Below, piece by piece: positions 1-11,395 of a DNA stretch of 64,000 nt (positions are counted from its first letter, which is position 1; every line of letters starts with the position of its first letter). Location: positions 62,501 to 126,500 of the forward strand of contig WPIO01000178.1 of the NCBI GenBank assembly GCA_009760855.2. Direction: 5' to 3'. This stretch comes from Cristatella mucedo (taxonomy: Eukaryota > Bryozoa > Phylactolaemata > Cristatellidae). Under the pieces are notes generated by a model, which was not told the origin of the DNA, made no database searches, and was given only the letters and a program-made list of their open reading frames with translations. The position numbers were made by a program, and so were the translations under genes.

Positions 1-196
1 GGACTCGTCCCACTGCCTGCTTCGGCAGCAACTGGCAAGAACGTGCCAGGATTCCAGTAAAAGCACAGGAACTATTCAAAGCAGACTCTTTGAGTTGGAC
101 ATCAGCGTCAACAGACCAGCTGCCCTTAAACGTGCTACTGTTGCAAACGAGTGCTCTTGTCGGTAACGGTGCAGGCAGATATATAAAGATACTTAC

Positions 197-280
197 CAGT
201 TGGCCATGCGAAATGACATCGCTGACAGTCATAAACTTCTGTACACTTTGCATGTAGTCACTCTCCAGGAGGCTTCGCTC
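197..280 (-). CDS. TM7SF3: TM7SF3-like exon 4
   Basis: 28 codons in phase 0, ERSLLESDYMQSVQKFM to VISHGQL, with a strong donor CTG|GTAAGT. It follows YYLP of exon 3, as the family's FLPE-helix block does. The next exon was not recognised in 1-196. Confidence 0.78.
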
Positions 281-3200
281 CTAAAACGAAACAAAAACAA
301 ACTCGCTACGGTTCAGAGTGCTCCGAGCATCAATGCAGGCAAGCAGGCAGCAATGCGAGTAAGCTGCTGGATAGACAGAGCGCAGAGCGCCTCGGCAGAG
401 GCACTCTGCGACTGCAGAGGCTTTGCCTGCTCCGACGGCCAACCGGCACTGCGACCTGGCTGCAAGCCGCTTGCAACACTGCAAGCCTGCCTGCCCCCAC
501 GCAAGACCGAGCCGGACTATCGGGGGGGGGGGGGGGGCTATGCAAACCATTAAATCTTTTTTCACGTTAACTGCTACTTCCATCCGGTACTGAAAAGCCA
601 AAGCATGCTATGTAGATGGACGGCATTAGGGAGGAAGGAAGGAGGATCAATACCGGCAGACAGCAAGACCAAGCAGGTAGCATGCTGCAGCCATCCGGCA
701 GTCGAATGATACTCTCGGTCATCAAAAGATGCAAACGATCCCCCCTACGAACCCCGCCAGAACTGAACTATGAAAAAATTAAAGGTCGGTAGATTAAACA
801 ACCAAAGTGAAACAACGACAAGAGAGCCTTAGCGGCTATCACTCCCATCTGCAGAAGGCAGCATGGAATTGCCTGCTGCAGGACTCGAACCCCACAGACT
901 GGGTTGTGACGTCCAAGCACCTCACCACTACGCTTTGAGTAGCGGTGAGGTGCTTGGACGTGCACTACAGCCAGAGCCTGTGACAGCAGGTTACCATCAT
1001 TCAAACAATTGACTGACTAATAGTACCAGGCTACATCCCTCAGAATCAATCATAACGATGCTACTCTAAATCGCATAGTTTGCCAACATATTAGCAATGC
1101 CTTTCATTCTCGATCTCGACCCCCGGGGCTCGACCGGCAGCACGAGTCCTGCTATCAGGCATTGAATTTAGTAGGAAAAATAGAATGGAAAACACTCAGT
1201 TCAAATCTGGTGCCACATACATCGGGTACTCCTGGCTGGCCCCTGACAACATCCCCTGACTGACGACATTTAAAAAGAAGCTAAAAAATCCACCTGCTTT
1301 TCACAACACGTCCATATGATTCGTCCTTTGTATGCTTATGCATGGTGAAACTGTGCATGCAACCACTAACCGTACTTTATCTGTGAATGTCACTTCTAAC
1401 CAGGTTATGCTTGCTGACATTGCCCATGTCGCCACTATTTGATCATGCTTCCTTAACAACATACATAAAGTGCCCAGAAAGCAAGTTCTTTTATGGCACA
1501 CTACATATGTTATATTACTATTATTATTTATAATTATTATTATTATTAATAATAAATAGGAGTGTCGAGTTTGTTGTGAACCGATTCGGTTTTGGGAGTA
1601 GTCAGGCTAGAGCTGGACTACGTACTAGCGCACGACTTCCTTCCACTTTACTCCACACACCGACTACGAGCCACAGCAGTGTAGGAGTGGCGATCTGCAC
1701 TTAACTGCATGTCTAGGCTGTCCATCCCTTAAGTGAGCTCTGCCGGCAAGGTCTGCCCGGCCGACTAATCTTGAGCAGTTGGCTATTCAAGACGTCAGCA
1801 GTGTGGGGGGACTCAGCACGAGCACTGCCCAGCCAAGCTAGTGTAATGTAATGTAATGTATCTCCGCCTGTAACTCCACAAAGTCATAAAGACCATGTGG
1901 GTGTTACGCAGGAGAGTCTTGTATAACGCACTCACAGCCTAAGCGGCTTTTGGTACGCATTCAGTAGCCAACAGACTTTGTCTCACGCAACAAAGAGAAA
2001 GTGGGAAGCATAGCAGAGTTAGGAGAGCAGTTGAGGTAGCGAGGAGCATAGAAGTAGCAGTTCATGACCGCTGAAAAAGATGTGCCACAGTCGGCAGTCG
2101 GAGAGTAGTTGTTGTCGTTGCATAAGAATTGTGGAAGCAAGTTCCACAGTCTAGGACCTGCAGAACTAAAGCTTCTGTCGCCAACGGTCTTTAAGCGGAG
2201 GAATGGGACAGCCAATTTATTGTCCACACAGGACCTTAGGGCTGAAACTGATGCAGCAGTTCAGCTAGGTACGAAGGAGCCAAGCCATGGTGGGCCTTGT
2301 GGGTCAGCGTAGGAACCTTGCTCTGAATCCATCTGTCAACCGGCATCCATCTTAGCTCTATCCTAGCAAAGGAGACACGTGCTCAAACTTCTGGGACTTG
2401 AAGACTAGCCTTGCATCCATATTCATAGTTAGCTGCAGTGGCCTAATCGCTTTCTTTGGTAGCCCAGCCAAAATGGAATTACAATAATCAAGTCGAGACA
2501 GAACTAAGGAGCTAGTTAGATTTTTTTGCAAGCCACTGTGGAAGACAGCTCCTAATCTTAGATAGGGATCGGACGTGATGGCAAGCAGTGCGCCTGCTAC
2601 GTAGCACAGGAAATACCTCAGCAATGAGCAGAGCAGTCCTTGTATGACCTTGCTGGAGTTCGACCAAAGCTTAGCTTTCAGGACTCGGGAAAGTGTCCAA
2701 TGGGCTTCTCCTTCCCCCTCCCCCCCCCCCGGCACATTCGCACACCTGGCCAGAGCGTCTGATCGGCAGCATCTCGGCACGACAAGCAGTTACCGGCAAG
2801 TAGTATATATAGATGTCATAGAGTAGTAACGGCCAGCTCGACTTGTCGTCACACCGGTCCGGTTGCCCGGGGAGAGCACCTGTAGACAGTGGCAGGTCGG
2901 CATATTGAAACAGCATCGACACAAGAGGATTCTGAGTCACGAAGCTCAGGTGAATGTTGGCGTCGTCTTCAAAAATGAACTCCTCATTACATCCGCCGGG
3001 TATGGGCGCTGAAAGAGGCAAAGCATGCTGCATGACAGCGATGGACGGCACGTGCACTGCATTTTCAATGCACGGATGCCTAAACCGTCGACACACTAAA
3101 AGTGAGGTAGAAGTCGGCTGATTCGACAACCTCATTCGTTAGGCTACCGAAGTACATTACTAATTATAATAGGGTAGCAATTTTAGCAGTAATAATAATA

Positions 3201-4427
3201 ATAAGACATCTGCATAGCATTCTAAGGGAAAGGTGCTCGACCCGACCAAGGTCTGGCCGAGGTCGTGGGCTCGAGCCCCGAGGCATGTGTGAAGCACCTG
3301 AATAAAGATAAGCCTCTCTCAGGGCACAATACAAATGAATTACATTAGCTAAACCAAATTTACTTCTATGCACTTTAAATACACTGGAAAGGAAGCAGGT
3401 CAAGGCTTAGGGTATTCCATGCAATCGCTATGCAAAGAAAACCTGGCTGAACTGGCAGCCAGACACCTAGGCATTTTAGGCCATTGTATGCCAGCTGCAG
3501 GAGGCTTATCGGAGTAAGACCTGTGAGGGCTACGATTTGCAGTTTCTGGATGACATAACAAGTTTGCAAACAACTGCTACGTCCTGTCTTGGGGTCATTC
3601 ATTATGGGAAAGTTTGCTGCCTACCACCTCCCCTGCGGTTCTCTTAGGGTGCAACACATTTTAATATTATTGTATCACCCACTTTTCTGAATCAAATCGT
3701 TTTGCTATACCTCGTCCGAAGCTCAAATCCTTTGGAGACCGTGCCTTTACATCATAAGCTCCCAAAGTCTGGAACTCACTTCCGACTCGTGTCACGACAT
3801 CTCCTGACTTGACCACATTTAAAAAGAAACTAAAATGCATCTATTTATCAGAGCATTTAGCAGGTCCGTGTGATTAGTCCTTTGTGCACTTACATGTGCT
3901 GACACTGGGCCTGCTGCCACTAACCATATTTTAATGCTGACCGTGTATTTCACCTCTAAACATGCTCTGCTTGTTGGAATTCTGCATTATACCACTAACC
4001 ATTCGATCACGATTCCTTTATAGCATATGTTAAGTGCCTAGAAAGAGATTAAATTATCCGAAGGTGCTTTACAAATGTATTATAATTACTTTTTATTATA
4101 CTGGATCTCTTTTGATGCTTGGTTTGCACTCAAGAGTGAAAACATGAGACAAAAGCCTGGCCAGGGTTGCAGTTGCCAGCAAGAAGCAAGGAGTAGATTC
4201 TTTCTTCTGTCCTTCTGTCTGTCGAAGGGCTAACTGGAGATAATGAACCTGCACGAGAGAGAGAGGAAGGGAAAGACAGAGAGACAGACAGTGACAAATA
4301 AAGACAGACAGAGACAGATAGAGCAGAGAAAGACAGAGAGAGTGGGAGTTAAGACAGAGAGAGCGACACAGCAAGACATGGAGAGAGACAGAGACAGAGA
4401 GACATGCAGACAGACAGAGACAGACAG

Positions 4428-4479
<52 letters not shown>

Positions 4480-7400
4480 TCACATTTAAAAAACAGGCTA
4501 ATCTGACAAAGGAGGAGCTACTATGCCAGCTTAGAAATGTATGCATTTAAGCTCTCATACACTCAATTACCAGGTAAACGGGTTTTAAACATGTGATAGA
4601 ACTGCAATCCAGCTCCACATACACATCAGGGCTTGCATAGGGATTCTGTTAAGGAAATAGTAACTCGCCAGTCTCCTCAGCAATAGTGGTTTCTCACCTA
4701 CCCTAGCCAAAGCAAACACGATTGACATATAAGAATATAGATAAAACCCATCACAAGCCAATTAGCACGGATTACAGTGGTAACTCGAGCGTAATTAGGA
4801 TCGCGGCTTAAATTGCCTGATTGGCCTCGAGCCTGCCACTACTGCTATCTGACCCCAATCCGACGACAGTTAGGTGATCCTGCAATCAAGGGCACCTCGA
4901 TCTGGAAACCGTATTACACATACGTTACTGCTGCAATATAAACAGTTACTGCTGCAATATAAACAGAAGCCCGGAATGGCACCGTGCTAATGCATGTTTC
5001 TTCTACAGGGCAGTGAGTGGCAAGCTGGCACTTTAGCGACATCAATTACAGACTGGTATTCTTCTGCTTGACAGATGTGAGCAGATCGACAGCAAGTTTT
5101 ACGTGCCTAGAAATACATTAGGTTCTCTGAGGGCGATACAAATATAGTATTATTATCAGTATTCGTGTGCACAGCACCAAACGACAAACTATGGGCCCTT
5201 GATGGTGCTTGTGAGTGTATGCAATCGGTACAAATACGGCAAAACATTGAACCGACCATTGCCCGGTGAGGCACTAGTACACAAGACAAAAACGATGGCT
5301 TATGGAAAAACAATAAATGTATCTAAGGTCAAGGATTCACGTGCCTAAGATCTAAAGCTGCTGCCACAAATAGTTGCATTGAAGGTCAGCATTCAGTTGC
5401 AAATGCATGAGCCGCCTCTCGGAGCCAGTGCACGAAACATCTCAAAGAGCTGTTCATGGCAACAATCATTTGTCCGTTAGTCCATTATAGAAACTGTAGG
5501 CCCACGAGGGCTATACCTCCAGGTCACCTAGACATGTTCTCAGTCTCTCCAAATGCAGGAGTGTGCATGCATGCACGCGCACACATACACACTCTCTTTG
5601 TCACTCTATTAACTGAACGCTCCAAATCACTTTCTATCTCTTATCTATATACATATCAATCCATCTATCTATCAATTTATCTCTCTCTCTCTCTCTCTCT
5701 TTCTTTTTCCCTCTCGTTTACTCTCACTCTCCCTCCTTCTTAGATGGCAGCCGGTAAAAGCCTTTACCTAGAATGCACATTCTCCGAAAATAGAACGAAC
5801 TGCACCACGGCTATGAAAAGATCCTCAATACCCAGCTGAATAAGAGCTGCACCATTTTAGCCACTTCTTGGCCATCAGGTCCTCTCAAGACATTATGCTA
5901 GCAATTCCTTTCTGGTCCAATTTTATAGAACCTACTTCCACAATTCTTGCAGGACGAAGTTATACGATCTCCTGCTGCTGAGGCACTACTTCTTGCTAAC
6001 CTGCACTGGCTACCAGTCAAGCAACGGATTGACTTCAAGGTTTTGTCGCTCACTTTTAGGTCCATTCATTCTATGGCTCCAGCCTATCTCTCAAATATAC
6101 CCCCCCCCCATCAGGCCAAGTTCCCAAGCATCGTACCTCCCGCTTTTCGGAATCCAACAGTTTACCAATACCTCGTACAAACCTTAAATCCTTTGGAGAC
6201 CGTGCATTTAGTTTGTATGCTCTCAAAGCCTGGAACTCCCTCCCGACCTGCGTCAGAACATCCCCTGACTTGACCACATTTAAAAGGTACTTAAAAACAC
6301 CTATTTAGGACAGCATTTAGTGGGTCCCTGTGATTCGTCCTTGATGTGCTTATGCGTGCTGACACTGTGCATGCTGCCACTAACCACATTTGCATGCTGA
6401 CCCTGTGCATGTCACTCCTAACCATATTATTCATTTTGTTTGTTTTTTGTTTTTCAAGCATGATTTTACTTACCATTCAATTGCATTTCCCTTTGCAGCA
6501 AATGTAAAGCGCCTAGAAAGAGATCAAGTTCTCTGAGGGCGCTTTATCAAGTCCATTATTATTATATTATTATTATTATTATTACTACCTTTCCAGCTCT
6601 CGTATGCAATTACTTCCACGTCACTTGCTTCCTCGACCATCCCCAGGCTCTGCTTCCTCACTTTCCCTTTTTTGCACGAGATGATCTCTGTTCACATACA
6701 CAAACAGAATAGTTTGAGTATGCAATAGAAAACTATCCAACGTAGCATCTTCCACTCGGTCACTATTGCTTTGCAGAATTCCGTACGGGGACGCATACAT
6801 TCTTGTCGAAAGTGGTTACACTACCAAAGCTGACTAAACTAAGAAACTATCAGTAGCTAATATTACTTTAAAATAAAATTCCCAGCAGGCATGGCATATT
6901 CACCAGTAATGGCACCAGTTGGCCAATCGCTCAATTTATGCACTCCAGAAATGCCCTGCCATAGATGAAAACCTGGGGGTATTTCTAGCTGAAAAAGACC
7001 TTTATCCTGGATCGCTGTGATGCCTATACGGATCGCTGTGATGCCTGTGTGCATAGTGATGCCTATGGTTAAGTTCTTTTCTTGGCACAGACCAACGGTT
7101 ACAGCAGGAGTTGGTGCCACGAGAGCAGTGCAAATACGGCAAGACAATGATAGCGTCTATTCCGGCGAGTTATTGCTCCGCTTTAGCATCTATAGTGCCA
7201 CGCTGGTTTGGCCCAGTAGTTAAAGGTGCTCGGCTCAACCTAGGTCAAGGTGAAGGTATTTGATTACCGAGTTCGTGGGCTCGAGCCCTGTGGCATATGG
7301 GAAGCATCTGAATACAGATTAAGTTCTCTTAGGGCACTATACAAATGAATTATATTAATTACATTACATATTAATTATACTGCATAACTGCATAGGATGC

Positions 7401-8436
7401 CATTCTCTTTAGTGCCACGATATCCGGTAGAGTTACACTGCCTGATAAATCCTGCTGTCTTCTTAGTCCCATTTACACTTGCAACTCTACAGAGTAGCCA
7501 ATGGGGGGTCGGCGGCACGGCTCACATCGGCCGACGGGATACATGGGTCGGGTCTTACTGTGAGAGGTGTATAGGCTTGCCAACACTACGGCCTCGATCG
7601 GCTGGTAGTGAAAGTTCCACACGTAAGCTACGGCAGAAGACGGCTGATCAACTCCTCTCCCTTGCTGCTGCTGCACGGGAATAACCACGCCGAGCCCCGT
7701 GCCGTTTTGGCTGGAGGCGGCAACGAAACTCGGCGAAAGCGAAACGGTGACGTTGGCAAGCTGGGTGTGAATTTGCATGACCACAAAGCCGACGTCGTCG
7801 TATCCTGCGGAAGAGCCAGGCTGAATGGATAGCCTCGCGTTCGGCACGAGGCTGATGACGCGTGGCTGGCCCGGCTGCAGCAGGACGATCTCGGCGCCGG
7901 AGGAATGGTCTGCAGCGAAAAGAGGCCGCCTACACGACGGACTCGATCGCGTCCGCACGCGCGCGCGAGCCGCGGTCGGCACTGTTCCTTCGCGGCCAAC
8001 GCGAGGACGCTGCCAGCGGGAAGGAACGCCTTCTCCATCGGAGACGAGCGGCGGCGTAGCGACACCGAGCGATCGGAAAGGGAACGAGCAGGAAGCGGGC
8101 CAGGGCGAGAATGCGGATGCACTGCCGACTGGCAGGTCTCCGGCCGCGGCTGGAGACAGGCTGCGTCGCCGGTGACCTAGGGCGCGAGCGAGCCGGCGGA
8201 AACTGGCCTCGACCCGGGTCACGCCACCTAGGTTATGCACTCCCGCCGCTGCGCGCGCGCTCGAGCGACCACCCAGCACACCCGAAGCGACGTGCGCCAG
8301 CCAGCGGCAACCTGGCGGCGGCCGTTCTAAGGAAGCTGCCGACCGCTGCTGGCCCACCTTGGTAGCGATAACCATTAACGACCACACTTCCAAGAATAAA
8401 CAACAGCTCGGCTAATGTCCGGCCGCGGGTTTCCAT
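197..8436 (-). CDS. TM7SF3: TM7SF3-like seven-transmembrane protein, N-terminal part (4 exons, 3' part outside window)
   Basis: Spliced coding sequence on the minus strand: 8436-8358, 7909-7559, 3008-2794 and 280-197. All junctions are GT-AG, and phases run 1, 1, 0, 0, giving 243 codons. The first exon encodes a signal peptide (METRGRTLAELLFILGSVVV). The ectodomain then matches the TM7SF3 layout in order: a QIHTQLANVTVSLSP stretch (family: QIHSQ..NTTVSFSP), a PIPGGCNEEF motif (family: PVPGGCNLEF), a Cys followed by a W..LYDIY.YYLPE block, and a helical segment ending at SDVISHGQL. The transmembrane domain is not in the window. TM7SF3 is a plasma-membrane protein linked to stress survival and splicing control in mammals; function here is inferred only from family. 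Exon 1 lies in a CG-rich island. The identification rests on several motifs recalled from the family, not on a database search. Confidence 0.82.
790..1005 (-). mobile_element. SINE-B, reverse, with inverted duplication
   Basis: AGAGCCTTAGCGGCTATCAC, CTGCTGCAGGACTCGAACCC (box B complement), then a long hairpin at 909-961. Confidence 0.55.
1190..1550 (+). mobile_element. LINE-1 family (CR1/L2-like), 3' end
   Basis: Shares the C-terminal coding remnant (CTGACTTGACCACATTTAAA-like), the CTGACACTGTGCATGC UTR block and an (ATT)n tail with the longer copy at 39.2-40.8 kb. Eroded. Confidence 0.65.
1840..2700 (-). mobile_element. LINE-2 family (second CR1-like), 3' part
   Basis: Encodes the SRLDYCNSILAGLPKKAIRP and GDRSFSSAGPRLWNLLPQFL blocks and ends with (TACAT)n at 1843-1860. 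Confidence 0.7.
2794..3008 (-). CDS. TM7SF3: TM7SF3-like exon 3 (ectodomain, GGCN motif)
   Basis: The acceptor is gcctctttcag. The two first bases complete an ACG codon, then PIPGGCNEEFIFEDD follows. The exon ends ...LLYDIYIYYLP|gtaact in phase 0. Cysteines of the GGCN motif and before DDKSSW match conserved family cysteines. Confidence 0.82.
3222..3345 (+). mobile_element. SINE-A (tRNA-derived)
   Basis: Pol III box B GGGCTCGAGCCCC. The tail AAGCACCTGAATAAAGA... ATACAAATGAATTA resembles the LINE-1 3' end. Confidence 0.65.
3690..4095 (+). mobile_element. LINE-1 family 3' end
   Basis: Contains the remnant of CTCAAATCCTTTGGAGACCG (RT C-terminus) through the 3' UTR and tail; 5' truncated. Confidence 0.7.
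4254..4470 (+). repeat. Purine tract ending in (GA)n
   Basis: GACAGA-type repeats grade into about 20 GA units. Confidence 0.85.
5095..5160 (+). mobile_element. LINE-1 family 3' tail fragment
   Basis: Only the last hairpin block (GTGCCTAGAAA...TTCTCTGAGGGCG) and ATT tail remain. Confidence 0.5.
5930..6590 (+). mobile_element. LINE-1 family 3' third
   Basis: Encodes the post-RT block (LHWLPVKQRIDFKVLSLTFR) with frame breaks, then the complete 3' UTR and (ATT)n. Confidence 0.75.
7215..7360 (+). mobile_element. SINE-A
   Basis: CCAGTAGTTAAAGGTGCTCG (box A region), GGGCTCGAGCCC (box B) and tail TATACAAATGAATTAT. Confidence 0.65.
7559..7909 (-). CDS. TM7SF3: TM7SF3-like exon 2 (ectodomain)
   Basis: The acceptor is ctttTCGCTGCAG and the donor is A|GTAAGA. 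It starts by completing a GAC codon, then reads HSSGAEIVLLQPGQP and continues through QIHTQLANVTVSLSP and a QQQQ tract. It contains N-glycosylation sequons. The frame stays open upstream past the acceptor, but that part is CG-rich intron and is not family-like. Confidence 0.8.
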
Positions 8437-8480
8437 CAGACTACCAGGGCGACGGCGGCTAACGCTGGCAAGCGGAGGGT
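7640..8480 (-). promoter_or_regulatory. CG-rich island around TM7SF3-like exon 1
   Basis: Unlike the AT-rich surroundings, this stretch is rich in CG dinucleotides and covers exon 1, the short first intron and most of exon 2. Long overlapping ORFs on both strands here are a side effect of composition. The island is taken as the promoter region; no TATA box is evident. Confidence 0.5.
8358..8436 (-). CDS. TM7SF3: TM7SF3-like exon 1 (signal peptide)
   Basis: Encodes 26 residues with a basic N-terminus and a hydrophobic core ending at VVVNG. The chosen ATG is at 8434-8436. An in-frame codon further upstream exists but would add a polar extension before the signal peptide. The donor is G|GTGGGC, phase 1. 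Confidence 0.78.
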
Positions 8481-9084
8481 CAAGGAGGAATGGCCGGGGA
8501 ATCGCGGGAGTTATATCCCCCACCCTAATAAGGGTACTATAGGAGTTATCTCCCTCACAACACATTTATTGATATTTCTCATGTAAAGGCATGCAAGTTT
8601 GCACAATAAACAAGGACAACATTATCTATCTTTTGACTTAACCGCGGTGCCACTTTGACTTTCTGATCATCTGTAAAAGTCAAGGTCAAATTTCGCTTCG
8701 GTAAAAAACTTCGGTTTTATTCTGACCAACCCTTACCCTTCCACCAGTCATGAGCCATGTAAACATAAATATAATTGGCAGCCGCAAAATATGATTAGCC
8801 GCGCCAGGGTGCATTGTAGCCGGGTCAATTACAGGCGCAAACGGACGCGCACACGCACGCACGTGCAAAGAGCTGGGCCGTGCATTTGTGACATCCAGTC
8901 TCGACTTTTGTAGCTCCCTAGCCGCAGGTCTTCCGGCCAGCGAAATCAGGCTCAAAAAGAAAACTATGCAGCTAGTCTAGTCTCCGCCGTTAATGGCGCA
9001 GCGTCAAAACTGCTCCACGTCTCACCACCGATGTGCGCTGGCTGCCCGGCAAGCAGCGTATCCACCGCAGTGCGTCACTCACTT

Positions 9085-9235
9085 CGATGGGCCGTGACAG
9101 CCCAGGAAGTGAGGTGCTCACTGTTCCCGACCGAGATCGCGGGCTCGAATCCTTCATTGCCAACTGCAAGTGGCGGTTACAGCCGTAAAGGCTCTTCTGC
9201 CGCTACACAAATGAGGCTGCTAAATGTGCTAATAT
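9085..9235 (+). mobile_element. SINE-B
   Basis: GACCGAGATCGCGGGCTCGA, CAACTGCAAGTGGCGGTTAC, AAGGCTCTTCTGCCGCTAC and GAGGCTGCTAAATG. Confidence 0.65.
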
Positions 9236-9534
9236 TTGTTAGCTTGGGGCGCGAGAAGATTTATAGAATGAGCGAACGCAAGTAGTAATTGAAGTGGAAG
9301 AACCCAGCTAGGCGAGTGTCTTTAATACTCCTCTAAGGGATTCTTATCGTGCTCCCTGAGCGATATTATAACAGGTGAGATATACAATGTGCAATGTTAC
9401 CGAATTATGATGTCTAGGATATTGTTGTATCATAATCCATGGTTTCATGGCATGCAAGCTTTAGTAATGTAATAGTCGGCCACTTGTGCTTTACACTCAG
9501 TGCCACAACGTTGAGTTGAGCTCTAGGCTTCGCA

Positions 9535-9960
9535 CCACGTAATGTAACGTATCTCCGTCTGCAACTCCACAAAGTCATACAGACCATGTGGATGTTACGC
9601 ATGAGAGCTTTGTATAACGCACTCACAGCCTAAGCGGCTTTCGGTACGCATGCGGTAGCCAACAGACTTCGTCTCACGCAACAAAGAGAGAGTGGGAAGC
9701 ATAGCTGAGTCACGAGAGCAGTTGAGGCAGTGAGTAGCATGGAAGTAGCAGCTCAGGACCGCTGAAAATGATGAGCCACAGTCGGCAGTAGGAGAGTAGT
9801 TGCCGTTGCGCAAGAATTGTGTAAGCGAGTTCCACAGTCTAGGACCTGCAGAGCTGAAGCTTCTGTCGCCAACGGTCTTTAAGCGGAGGAATGGAACAGC
9901 TAATTTATTGTCCACACAGGACCTGAGCGCGCGAACAGGCTGAAACTGATGCAGCAGTTC
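9535..9960 (-). mobile_element. LINE-2 family 3' part
   Basis: GDRSFSSAGPRLWNSLTQFL to LLRETKSVGYRMRTESRLGC, then the same tail. Confidence 0.7.
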
Positions 9961-10319
9961 AGCTAGTTACTTTCTGCTCTGGACATCGAACAGGCGTTAC
10001 TGTACGGGCGGTGCTTTACGCTCTTGCCCTCCGTGGCAGCCGAATAGACTGCTCTACGCTAGAGAAATGGACTTTTATTTATTCGGTCGTTTCATTGCAG
10101 CTGCGTTCCGTTACCGCTGGCACGTCTGCATGTACCAAGACAGCGTTTCCAACTTATTAGCTGCTCTATAAGGCTCTTGCTGGCTTCATCGGTGTTTCAT
10201 TCGCGTCGGTGCGGACTGGCACCGCTATACGCACTGTTAAGGACATTATCGCAGAGGCTGCTGCTATTTTTGTATCGCTACGATGTCAGGGTGACGAATG
10301 GCGCTCACTAGTCTGATCC

Positions 10320-10640
10320 CGTAATGCTTCCAGCCGGAGGAAAGAAGTACTGCCGAAAAAAGAGAGAGGAGACGAGAGACTGAAGTAGAGAGGGAGGGAG
10401 CGGCGTAGGAGCGAGAGAGGAGAGAGACTGAGGGGAGAAAGAGAGTGAGGGAGAGAGAGGAGAGAGAGGAGAGAGAGAGAGATACCGGGAGTGGGGGGGG
10501 AGGAAAAAGCGGAAAGAGGGAAGGAGCGCCGGAGATGGATACATACCTAGGGAAAGGGTGTCTGGAAGAAGGAGTATGAGAAAGAGAAAGTGAGAGAGGG
10601 TGAGGTAGAAGGAAAGAAAAGGCGAGAAGCGAAAGAAAAT
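10320..10640 (+). repeat. Purine-rich (GA) low-complexity stretch
   Basis: Imperfect GAGAGG/GAAAG runs. Confidence 0.7.
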
Positions 10641-11245
10641 AATGCGGGCGCCGCTTGGCCCGAGCGAGCGCTTGGTCCGAGAGGCACAGAATGCAAAAAG
10701 CCAGCCGGAAACAGTTAAAACTCGCTGGGTCCAGCCAGGAGACGGCTCGTTGATTGCATTATATGTTAGCTATCCGATCGCTGTTGCATTGGCATCTGTT
10801 GGTTCGGGAACAGGAACTTCTTGAGACCGATTACAGTTAACTAATATGGCCTCATTCTCAGCCCAGGATGAGCTGCATGAACTCGGGGGGGGGGGCCTGG
10901 TGACCTTGAACAGTTCGGAATCGGTCTAGGTAGCCAAGACGTTTGGAATCCGCCTAATTTCACGGTATAAGATCGCTGGTGCGTTAGAACCCACTTCTGA
11001 TTTAGGCTCGACCCCAATAGGCACCGCCAACCCTGAGGGAGGCGTGTTTGCCTACGCTTCAATAGCCAATTCATTTACTGCTGTTTCCAATTACAATGAC
11101 TAGTGTCAAGATCCAGATGGATCAACAAGCGCTTTGTAGTCTCTGCACGTGGCTTTTCTTCTGGACACTATCTTTGTACACCCTACCCCAGACGGTCCCT
11201 GGTTTACAGGATGTGCCGTTAAACTACCTGAGACTTCTAAGCCGA

Positions 11246-11395
11246 GCTGGGTTGGTCCAGCGGTTAAGGTGCTCGCCCCGACCAAGGTCTGGCTGAGGTC
11301 GTAGGCTCGAGCCCTGAGGCATATGTGAAGCGCCTGGATAGAGATTTAGTTCTCTTGGGGCGCTATACAAATGAATTATTATTAATTATTATTAA
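11246..11395 (+). mobile_element. SINE-A, well preserved
   Basis: TTGGTCCAGCGGTTAAGGTG (box A), AGGCTCGAGCCC (box B), AAGCGCCTGG...GGGGCGCTATAC hairpin, ATT tail. Confidence 0.75.

Larger units (their letters stand above)
281..2793 (-). other. TM7SF3-like intron 3 contents
   Basis: Holds a poly-G tract (521-537), a SINE-B copy with a perfect-looking hairpin (about 790-1005), a LINE-1-family 3' end (1190-1550) and a LINE-2-family fragment (1840-2700). No further coding exon was seen. Confidence 0.5.
3009..7558 (-). other. TM7SF3-like intron 2 contents
   Basis: Contains a SINE-A (3222-3345), LINE-1 ends (3690-4095, 5095-5160, 5930-6590), a purine tract (4254-4470), a (CT)n tract near 5680 and another SINE-A (7215-7360). 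6600-7200 holds nothing I recognise. Confidence 0.5.

Noticed and set aside
1-180. Next TM7SF3 exon
   Set aside because: A phase-0 reading frame after an AG exists on the minus strand, but its translation has no convincing family match.
7910-8357. Open reading of TM7SF3-like exon 2 upstream of 7909
   Set aside because: The frame stays open only because of GC content. A good acceptor at 7910-7911 and the signal-peptide exon with matching phase show that this part is intron.
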